From: Bacteroidota bacterium
Lineage (GTDB): Bacteria; Bacteroidota; Bacteroidia; AKYH767-A; 2013-40CM-41-45
NCBI GenBank assembly: GCA_016720935.1
Contig: JADKJP010000005.1
Coordinates: 392,488 to 456,487, forward strand
Reading direction: 5' to 3'
Length of the DNA stretch: 64,000 nt
The translations under genes were made by a program, and so were the position numbers. Numbering within the stretch: the stretch's first letter is position 1; every line of letters starts with the position of its first letter. Shown here one piece after another: positions 44,501-51,326 of the stretch. Under the pieces are notes generated by a model. It was given only the letters and a program-made list of their open reading frames with translations, had not been told where the DNA came from and did not search any database.

Positions 44501-46043
44501 TGCCCTGACAAACATTCGTTGTTGTAAGACTGGCTGTACCGCATTGAGTCACGACAATTTGTTGAGTATATGTTTCTGTACAACCACCAGCATTTGTAAC
44601 TGTCAGTACACAATTGTAAGTACCTCCGGCAGTATAAGTATGCAATGGACTGGTGGCATTCGAAACAGGACTACCATCTCCGAAATCCCAGGAGTAGGTA
44701 GTAGCACCGGTACTGGTGTTCGTGAAAGATATTGCTGTTCCTGCAGTGACCGGACTTGCTGGTGAATAAGTATAACTTGCTGTTGGGTCCGGAACTACCT
44801 GAATCACCAGGTGCTTGATAGTAAACCGTGAAGGGACCCCATTATCTGTTCCCCGAATGTCAATAACATTCATTCCAACATTTGAAGGTAATCCTATCAG
44901 CTGGGCAACGATGGTGGCAGTATTACCGGGAATTGCCAGGACGGTTGATAAGCCGGTCATTAAACCCGAGACAGTCGGAGTAGTAATCTGTCCGCTTTCA
45001 GGTGATAAAAACAACATTGTTACCTGGGCTGTATCTCCGACACAAATTTTAAATGTGTCACACAATGGGGTTGGAGAAAATGCCAAAGGAGGAATGTTTG
45101 TTCCAATATTACAACCATCCAAAGCAAATGACTGGTTTGCGAGTGACCCGATTCCACTGGTGTCAGGTGGTGGATTGAACACAGTACCTGCGGTATCAAA
45201 TCGTCCATATTGAATGTATGCAATACCATCTCCTTTGTTAATTCCAACAGAGGCCGGAAACCCGCCGTATCCATTGACTCCACCGGATGCATCTCCGGTT
45301 GTCCATTCCATGTTTTTGTAGCAAAAGCTAACATTGGTTCCTGCTGATAAAATAGGATCCGAACCATTGGTGATGATCAATTGAAATGAATTTAATTTAT
45401 CAGTATGAGAACCAAAATAACCGACGTTCTCCCACTGAACAATCATATGAGTTGGTGTAATCGTATAATACACCAAGCCACTGGCCGCACCTCTTGTATC
45501 AACATCGGCCCAAAAGGGCGCAACCATTGGATATCCTGCTGCAGGAAATCCTGTTGGACTATATGTGGAATATGCCTCGCCAAAAGAAACATTCCCGTTG
45601 TTGTTAATGAATGCGGTATCAGACTGACGACCATAAAGACAAAATTGAAAAGGAAGAAAAATAGTATCAGTAGACCAGTCATCATTCCTGTAATCCGGAG
45701 CAACTCCCGGGCCTCCACTTCCTCCACTTCCATCAAACTGTGCAATTTGCCAGCTGGCATCTCTTGTGGCCCAACAATCACAAGTTAAAGAACTGGTTTG
45801 TTGATTCCCGGAATTACCTGAGGAATTTCTGTTTGCTGCTGTGGGCGTTGAAGAAAACTGAGGAAGCGGTTGTGACTGATAATTTATATAATGTTCAGTT
45901 CCGTTGAGCTTACCATCTGATTTATCCTTATTGACCTGATTCATGTCAATGGTGCGGACATCAATTTGTGCAGTTGATTGCCTGCTTGCGAAAACAAATA
46001 GGAGGACCGCAAAGACAGAAACCAAATACTTTCTTTGTGACAT
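41520..46043 (-). CDS. Giant PKD-repeat protein with T9SS type B (gliding-associated) sorting domain
   Basis: The 1507-residue protein has a signal peptide (MSQRKYLVSVFAVLLFVFASRQSTAQ). An N-terminal region resembles nidogen-type or lectin-like domains (YRNDDWSTDTIFLPFQFCLYG, FGEAYSTYSPTGFP). Long runs of PKD-like repeats of about 80 residues follow; two repeat types alternate, one containing VCAGSPVTVTYTGNA and the other VCIGQANTINFSGTA. More PKD domains and a C-terminal type B domain follow (FYVPTAFTPNNDGVNDNF, NRWGILVYHTTDY, KPWDGKINQEVQSDVYVYKIRVVD). Type B domains mark secreted or surface-linked gliding-motility-associated proteins. ATG 46043 is preferred to an upstream start at 46151. 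A terminator follows. Confidence 0.87.
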   Translation of the reverse strand: MSQRKYLVSVFAVLLFVFASRQSTAQIDVRTIDMNQVNKDKSDGKLNGTEHYINYQSQPLPQFSSTPTAANRNSSGNSGNQQTSSLTCDCWATRDASWQIAQFDGSGGSGGPGVAPDYRNDDWSTDTIFLPFQFCLYGRQSDTAFINNNGNVSFGEAYSTYSPTGFPAAGYPMVAPFWADVDTRGAASGLVYYTITPTHMIVQWENVGYFGSHTDKLNSFQLIITNGSDPILSAGTNVSFCYKNMEWTTGDASGGVNGYGGFPASVGINKGDGIAYIQYGRFDTAGTVFNPPPDTSGIGSLANQSFALDGCNIGTNIPPLAFSPTPLCDTFKICVGDTAQVTMLFLSPESGQITTPTVSGLMTGLSTVLAIPGNTATIVAQLIGLPSNVGMNVIDIRGTDNGVPSRFTIKHLVIQVVPDPTASYTYSPASPVTAGTAISFTNTSTGATTYSWDFGDGSPVSNATSPLHTYTAGGTYNCVLTVTNAGGCTETYTQQIVVTQCGTASLTTTNVCQGTAATITYTGTAAPANAFTWNFHGGTVVSGTGAGPYSVVWNTSGTFNVDVSVTQSGCSAANASQPITIFATPNASISGTAAVCTGQNNTINFNGTAGAGAGYAWNFSGGTGSGTGSGPYSVQWATAGNYNVQLVVTENGCRDTATFAVAVNAIPTSPFTATPSVCAGSPVTVTYTGNAPATANYTWGFDGGTVVSGSGQGPYTLVWNAAGSHQLSLTVAQNGCTSPSSTAQVTINPIPNASISATSAVCIGQANTINFSGTAGATAAYAWSFGTGTVASGSGSGPYSVSWNSAGPQQLQVVVTENGCRDTATYAVQVNAIPTSPFTITPAVCAGSPVSVNYTGNASAGSGYAWNFNGATVASGSGQGPYSLVWNTSGNYSVSLTVTQNGCVSAPSSMPVTVNAIPDAAITATPSVCIGQANTINFSGTALPGAAYTWSFGSGTVNSGTGAGPYSVQWGTAGVEQLKVTVSQNGCKDSAQYNVTVFAIPTSSFTLPANACIGAPFTVSYSGTASAVSSYTWDFGNAIVISGAGQGPYTLLSTQAGNAAVTLTVTQNGCVSPPTAHAINIVGLPVAKAGLDKSACSGSSVSLGDTPAAGYSYQWTPSTGLTDPTAANPSCVAENIGTGTNSAAYIVSVTNSYGCVNSDTVVVHAYAIPAPVFDHQSPQCLENNSFIFKANGNIFPGVTYDWNFGSASNPGSSTLQNPDAVSYSTVGTHAITLKSEYSGCPGPIYRDTVEVLAMPVADFVPEVLNGCEPLEVPFINASSPNSVAYSWNYFDGQTDTVQTPLHTFEHAGVYSVSLISTTAEGCRADTVLPDLITVYPTPIASFIPEPGVTTIWQPVIYFDNKTLNGTQYSWTFGDSTTSELVNPSHTYTEVGAYEVVLMTATQYGCRDTVRGIVRIEYGFNFYVPTAFTPNNDGVNDNFQGYGTYIKNYEMGIYNRWGILVYHTTDYSKPWDGKINQEVQSDVYVYKIRVVDQNDELHNYIGKVTVVR

Positions 46044-46395
46044 GATGTGTGTAGATTTTAGCCGATAATGAATGATTAGGAAAATTAACCCGCAGTAGTT
46101 TTCATACGGGTATACGCCTTCCAAAGTTATAAATTCTAAGTGAAGAGTCAAAGTTAAAACCTCTAAAAATCAGGCGAGTTCATTCTGTCCGAAGAATGGG
46201 GCGAGGAACTGTTTTTCCACAAGATGGTGGCTTTTGAATAAAAAATCGCAAAGGATTCTGGATTGAAAATCCGTCAATCGAATTTTCCAGTTCGGATTAC
46301 CATTCAATTCAGCTGAAAAAGCGCTTTTTCTCTATAAAATCAGGCGGGGAATCAACCGGCATGGATCCAAAACAACTGCAAAAAGGGACTCAAAT
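46044..46395. other. Intergenic region with a 16-bp palindrome and an 11-bp direct repeat
   Basis: No gene is seen. GAAAAAGCGCTTTTTC (46315-46330) is a perfect palindrome, and AAAATCAGGCG occurs twice (46166-46176 and 46336-46346), 170 bases apart. The gap separates two same-strand genes and should hold the promoter of the giant T9SS gene and the end of the DUF5723 transcript. Confidence 0.5.
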
Positions 46396-47814
46396 CTACA
46401 TTGGTCCGAAGGCCGGACAATCCGGTCCATTCTTTTTAAAAGGCCAGTTGCAGGTGTTGAATTTAAAACCAAAAAAGAAATCAAAACTCTTTACATCGGT
46501 CAGACTGAGCCATTGCAATAAGCGATCAGTCCCGATCACGAAAAATGAATACCGGAGCCCAATTCCAGCGGAGGGTTGTTTGTATTCGAACATGGTAAAA
46601 TCCGCAGCAGCTTCGAATTTTCTTCGTTCATAACGAATGGAAAGATCCACCTGGTTGCCTCTCGCAACTTGTTTGGGGCCAAAATGCAATCGGTTTACCC
46701 AGCTTGCATTCGCGTAAACTTTCGGAACAATACAATAATCAAATTGCAAACTAACCGCGGAGGGGAGCCACATTCCAAATGATTCCGATACTGTCGAATT
46801 CACGGTTCCATTGACTTTATTGCTGATTAAAGAATCAAATCCTGACATGGTTGAAAAGGATATCGAATCTATCCCGTTCCAGGTTCTGTTGTTGCTTGTC
46901 TGCACAGTCAGGGTTTGCGATTGTCGGAAATAATCTATCATGCCAATATCCAGAAAGGAAAGTCCGATCCGGTAATCGTATTTTTTAAACTGATCAGATG
47001 TTTTGTTGCAATCGAATGCGCCTGGATTTCTTTTGTGCATGTACACTGCACCCATTGTTGTACTCAGGCCCAATCCTCGAAGCGCAAACAAACTTGAATT
47101 TCCATCGGCATTCACCGCGTGACCAAGTGTCGCATCCATGCTATGAACGACGGCATGTGTGGAATCATAAAAAGTGTAATCGAGATTTCTTGCATCCAGA
47201 TAAAGACCGTCGAAACCAACAAGTATATTACCTGTGATGGCCCATTTCAGGTAATCCTTCGTGGTTTCCATATAGACTTTTCCATAGGTAAATCCGGCCT
47301 CAGCCCAGTTCATCCATGCAAATGAAAACGGAGTGCTGCTGATACGTTGTCCAAAGCCCGCAGGATATTTGTACTTCTCGTAAACGAATTTACTCAAACC
47401 TGCAGGGGCTTTCAGCACACTTAGTTCATTTCTCAACGCGGTATGGATTCCCCACGCATCCGAACCATTATTTTTAATATAGGATGGTCCAATGATGAGG
47501 GCGTGCGCAAAGCCACTTACGGGATTGCCGGTATAATCATCAAAATAATTTTTTCCAGCAGGAACGGTGCCGAGTAATGACCGAGTAATGATTTTACTGG
47601 AGGGTGGGAAATAGATGTATGTATTTTCGGCAAAAAAATCACCCGCGATGATGTTGAATTCATACTTGTAAGGAGCGCCAACTATGGTGGCGGGATTCAG
47701 AAAGATTCCCATGTTCCCACTGTAATTGCTATTGCTGATACCCCACATTTCCTGAGCATTGCCTGTACCGGAAATCAGAATAAATAAAAACAGACAAAAT
47801 GATTTTTTTATCAT
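46396..47814 (-). CDS. DUF5723 family outer-membrane-type protein
   Basis: The 472-residue protein has a signal peptide (MIKKSFCLFLFILISGTGNAQ). The mature part begins EMWGISNSNYSGNMGIFLNPATIV, matching the DUF5723 family, predicted outer-membrane beta-barrels found alongside T9SS and gliding genes. Alternating amphipathic strands continue to the C-terminus (VKSFDFFFGFKFNTCNWPF). The ATG at 47814 begins the signal peptide; a codon six positions upstream is less likely because an exact -7 box ends five bases before this ATG. The function of the family is not known. The palindrome array begins about 120 bases upstream of its start. Confidence 0.82.
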   Translation of the reverse strand: MIKKSFCLFLFILISGTGNAQEMWGISNSNYSGNMGIFLNPATIVGAPYKYEFNIIAGDFFAENTYIYFPPSSKIITRSLLGTVPAGKNYFDDYTGNPVSGFAHALIIGPSYIKNNGSDAWGIHTALRNELSVLKAPAGLSKFVYEKYKYPAGFGQRISSTPFSFAWMNWAEAGFTYGKVYMETTKDYLKWAITGNILVGFDGLYLDARNLDYTFYDSTHAVVHSMDATLGHAVNADGNSSLFALRGLGLSTTMGAVYMHKRNPGAFDCNKTSDQFKKYDYRIGLSFLDIGMIDYFRQSQTLTVQTSNNRTWNGIDSISFSTMSGFDSLISNKVNGTVNSTVSESFGMWLPSAVSLQFDYCIVPKVYANASWVNRLHFGPKQVARGNQVDLSIRYERRKFEAAADFTMFEYKQPSAGIGLRYSFFVIGTDRLLQWLSLTDVKSFDFFFGFKFNTCNWPFKKNGPDCPAFGPM

Positions 47815-47819
47815 AATTA

Positions 47820-47827
47820 CAAAATTA
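47820..47827 (-). promoter_or_regulatory. -7 promoter box of the DUF5723 gene
   Basis: The minus-strand sequence TAATTTTG is an exact TAnnTTTG box five bases upstream of the ATG at 47814, so the transcript would be nearly leaderless. Confidence 0.6.
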
Positions 47828-47932
47828 CCCAACGTTTATCACCATTCGACAAGGCCCGGAACAAGTTTATCTACTAAAAACGAACAGGGCTTCATTTTAT
47901 TCTATCCGGCGCTTTTTTGAGTGACTGTAGAG

Positions 47933-49076
47933 TTGCCACGAATGCACGAATTAAATTTCAAAAAATTCGTGCATTCGTGGCAATAAAAACCTCCTCTTAA
48001 AATCCCTCATCTCAGCTTCTCAACCATAGGATTTTTGAGCAACGAACCAACATCTGCATTTTTCTATTTTAATGAATTAGGGTTGCCACGAATGCACGAA
48101 TTATATTTTCAAAAAATTCGTGTATTCGTGGCAATAAAAATCTCCTCTTAAAATCCCTCTTTTCAGCCTCTCAACCAGAGGATTTTTGAGCAACGAACCA
48201 ACATCTGCTTTTTTCCATTTTAATGAATTAGGTTTGCCACGAATGCACGAATTAAATTTCAAAAAATTCGTGCATTCGTGGCAATAAAAACCTCCGCTTA
48301 AAATCCCAGCTCCTGAACACGATAATTATAGCGTGCAGAACTAACATTTGTTAATTTCTATTTTTATCTGGTGCATATTTTAGTGAATCAGAGTTGCCAC
48401 GAATGCACGAATTAAATTTCAAAAAATTCGTGCATTCGTGGCACTAAAAATCTCCGCCTAAAATCCCTCATCTCAGCCTCTCAACCAGAGGATTTTTGAG
48501 CAACGAACCAACATCTGCTTTTTTCCATTTTAATGAATTAGAGTTGCCACGAATGCACGAATTAAATTTTCAAAAAATTCGTGTATTCGTGGCAATAAAA
48601 ACCTCCTCTTAAAATCCCAGCTCCTGAACACGATGATTATAGCGTGCAGAACTAACATTTGTTAATTTCTATTTTTATCTGGTGCATATTTTAGTGAATC
48701 AGGATTGCCACGAATGCACGAATTAAATTTCAAAAAATTCGTGCATTCGTGGCAATAAAAATCTCCTCTTAAAATCCCTCATCTCAGCTTCTCAACCATA
48801 GGATTTTTGAGCAACGAACCAACATCTGCATTTTTCTATTTTAATGAATTAGGTTTGCCACGAATGCACGAATTATATTTTCAAAAAATTCGTGCATTCG
48901 TGGCACTAAAAATCTCCGCCTAAAATCCCTCATCTCAACCTTCTCAACCAGAGGATTTTTGAGCAACGAACCAACATTTGTTTTTTTTCTATTTTAATCA
49001 GGTGATTATTTTAGTGAATTAGTGTTACCACGAAAACATGAATTATATTTTTAAGAAATTCGTGCATTCGTGGAAA
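47933..49076. repeat. Array of eight palindromic hairpins in 150/160-bp units
   Basis: Hairpins begin at 47933, 48083, 48234, 48394, 48544, 48705, 48855 and 49025 (the last degenerate). The stem arm is TTGCCACGAATGCACGAATT and its complement, with an A/T-rich loop of 11-12 bases. Between hairpins are two kinds of spacer. The 98-base type A contains the inner stem CTCAA...TTGAG in AACCAGAGGATTTTTGAG (units 1, 2, 4, 6, 7). The longer type B contains GAACACGATAATTATAGCG and CTGGTGCATATTTTAGTG (units 3 and 5). Units 2+3 and 4+5 are near-identical 311-bp dimers. The array ends ten bases before the ATG of a GxxExxY gene. No coding frame runs through it. Confidence 0.95.
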
Positions 49077-49085
49077 CAAAAATGT

Positions 49086-49460
49086 ATGGAAAATTTATTG
49101 TACAAAGAAGAGTGTTATACTATCATCGGGAAATGTATGGAAGTACACAACAATCTCGGTTCCGGATTTCTGGAAATCGTGTACAAGGACGCTCTGGAAC
49201 TGGAGTTTCGGATGGCCGGAATTCCTTTCAGACGTGAAAAAATGTTTGAAGTCAATTACAAAGGATTCATTCTTCCTCACAAATTTTATGCAGACTTCGT
49301 CGTCTATGATAATATTATCCTGGAAGTGAAAGGTGTTTCAGGTATTGCGGAGGAATTTATCGCGCAGGCAATCAATTACCTCAAAGTCTCTCAAAAAAAA
49401 TTAGCCCTGGTTGTAAATTTTGGAGAGCTGAACCTGAATTACAAAAGAATCGTGTATTAG
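49086..49460 (+). CDS. GxxExxY protein (PD-(D/E)XK nuclease-like)
   Basis: The 124-residue protein carries the family motif GFLEIVY (Gly27, Glu30, Tyr33). It also has a PD-(D/E)XK-type core: Asp70 in YADFVVYDN, Glu80 and Lys82 in ILEVKGV, then Gln94 in AQAINYLK. This is the fold of many nucleases, but catalysis has not been shown for the family as far as I know. The frame is open from 49038, but ATG 49086 gives the family start (MENLLYKEECYTIIGKCMEVHNNLG) and clears the degenerate hairpin that ends at about 49076. Another palindrome follows 21 bases after the stop. The gene is thus enclosed by the same repeat, suggesting that gene and repeat form one element. Confidence 0.9.
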   Translation: MENLLYKEECYTIIGKCMEVHNNLGSGFLEIVYKDALELEFRMAGIPFRREKMFEVNYKGFILPHKFYADFVVYDNIILEVKGVSGIAEEFIAQAINYLKVSQKKLALVVNFGELNLNYKRIVY

Positions 49461-49481
49461 ACTTATTTCAGTGTAATATTC

Positions 49482-49532
49482 ATTGCCACGAATGCACGAA
49501 TTCGTGAATGATATTCGTGCATTCGTGGCAAT
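49482..49532. repeat. Ninth palindrome, downstream of the GxxExxY gene
   Basis: ATTGCCACGAATGCACGAAT (49482-49501) and its perfect complement (49513-49532) form a 20-bp stem with an 11-base loop. It begins 21 bases after the nuclease-like gene's stop and may act as its terminator as well as an element boundary. Confidence 0.9.
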
Positions 49533-49581
49533 CCTCTACGGTTTTTCAAAGTGAACGAGTATGCTTATCTTGCAGCATACC

Positions 49582-51220
49582 ATGACCACCCAACCCATCC
49601 AAAAAATCAGCGGCCAGATTGTTGACGTTGTCGGCAAACGTATTTTCCATGGAACAGTACATCTGCACGAAGGAAAAATCGAAAAAATCACGGAAGAAAG
49701 TAATAATGAATCAATATTCATTTTACCCGGATTTGTCGATTCGCACATTCATATCGAAAGCTCGATGCTCACTCCTTATGAATTTTCCAGAATGGCCCTG
49801 CCTCACGGAACCGTCGCGACCGTAAGTGATCCGCATGAAATTGCGAACGTGTTGGGCATGGAAGGGATACTTTACATGCTGGACAATGCAAAAAAGTCTC
49901 CCCTGAAATTTTACTTCGGAGCTCCTTCCTGTGTTCCCGCCACAACGTTTGAAACTGCCGGAGCAACCATCACCGCCGAAAATATTGAAGTTCTGTTTCG
50001 TGATCATGGTTTGAAATACCTGGCCGAAATGATGAATTACCCTGGTGTTTTGCATCGCGATCCTCTCGTCATGGACAAAATCGCAGTAGCACAGAAATAC
50101 AAGCGAAAAGTCGACGGACATGCTCCCGGATTGCGCAGTGATGATGCCGCACGCTATATCGCTGCCGGCATTTCTACAGATCATGAATGTTTCACCTTAC
50201 CGGAAGCAATGGACAAGCTTCAACACGGAATGAAAATTCTGATCCGTGAAGGATCGGCCGCTAAAAATTTCAATGCCCTGATTCCACTGATGGATGAATA
50301 CCCGGATGAACTCATGTTCTGCAGCGATGATAAACACCCCGATGATCTTGAACTTGGACATATCAATCTGCTCGTGAGCAGAGCCATACAAGCCGGTTAT
50401 GATACCATGTCTGTGCTCCGCTCAGCGACAGTCAACCCGGTAAAACACTATGGTCTTGAAGTAGGCTTGCTTGCAGGCCGGTGATCCGGCGGACTTTATT
50501 GTTGTAGACAATTTGAAAGACTTCAATGTACTGCAAACAGTCATCAACGGTATACTTGTCTCCGAAAAAGGAAAATGTGTTTTGGAAAAAGATCAACACC
50601 GGGTTATCAATCACTTTTCTTGCTCCGAAAAAAGTGTTTCTGATTTTAAAATAAAAACCGAAGGAAAAAGCGTGAATGTTATCGAAGCGCTCGACGGTCA
50701 ACTTATCACTTTGCATATTCAGTCTCCCTTTCTATCCAATGATGGTTTCCTGATCTCTGATCCGGATCATGATATTTTAAAGATCGCCGTGATCAATCGT
50801 TATTCCGATAAACCGCCGGCAATCGGTATGATTAAAAATTTTGGTCTGCAAAAAGGAGCAATGGCTTCTTCCGTTGCACACGATTCGCACAACATTATTG
50901 CAGTGGGAGTAAGCGATGAAGATTTGTGTAGGGCGGTAAATTTATTGATCCGTAATCGCGGTGGCTTGTGTGTGGTGGATGATATGGAAGAATTGGTGCT
51001 TCCCCTCCCGATTGCAGGATTGATTTCTCCTGAAGATGGAATCAGTGTTTCCAAACAATATAGCTTATTGGACAAAAAAGTGAAATCATTGGGGTCTTCC
51101 CTACGAGCACCATATATGACACTCTCGTTTATGGCCTTATTGGTGATTCCGGAGTTTAAAATGAGCGATCTTGGCTTATTCGACGCGGTCAATTTCCGGT
51201 TTGCAAAGCTTTTCAATTAA
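49582..51220 (+). pseudogene. ade: Adenine deaminase, split by a single-base frameshift
   Basis: Read through, the gene encodes a full-length adenine deaminase (adenine to hypoxanthine plus ammonia, purine salvage). Metal ligands and family motifs are intact: SHIHIESSM, HAPGLRSDDAARYIAAG, TDHECFT and CSDDKHPDD in the first part (stop TGA at 50482-50484). AGDPADFIVVDN and GAMASSVAHDSHNIIAVG lie in the second part, which continues in another frame from about 50474 to 51220. One extra base, a G near 50473 in GCTTGCTTGCAG, breaks the frame where GLLQAGDP is expected. This may be true inactivation or a sequence error. ATG 49582 is preferred over ATG 49561. Confidence 0.85.
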
Positions 51221-51326
51221 GTTCCACCTTTCAAGCCCTTTTTTAAATCACTTCCGGAATCCGCACCACTTGCAGGATTCAGTGATATTTTATAGTTTAG
51301 TACTTATCTAACATTTCCTGCAAAAC

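Noticed and set aside
46361..46633. Possible plus-strand gene of 90 codons
   Set aside because: It runs antisense to the 3' end of the DUF5723 gene and has no recognisable domain; it is a shadow frame.
47933..49076. CRISPR array
   Set aside because: The repeated unit is a self-complementary hairpin and the spacers are near copies of one another rather than unique sequences; no cas genes are nearby.
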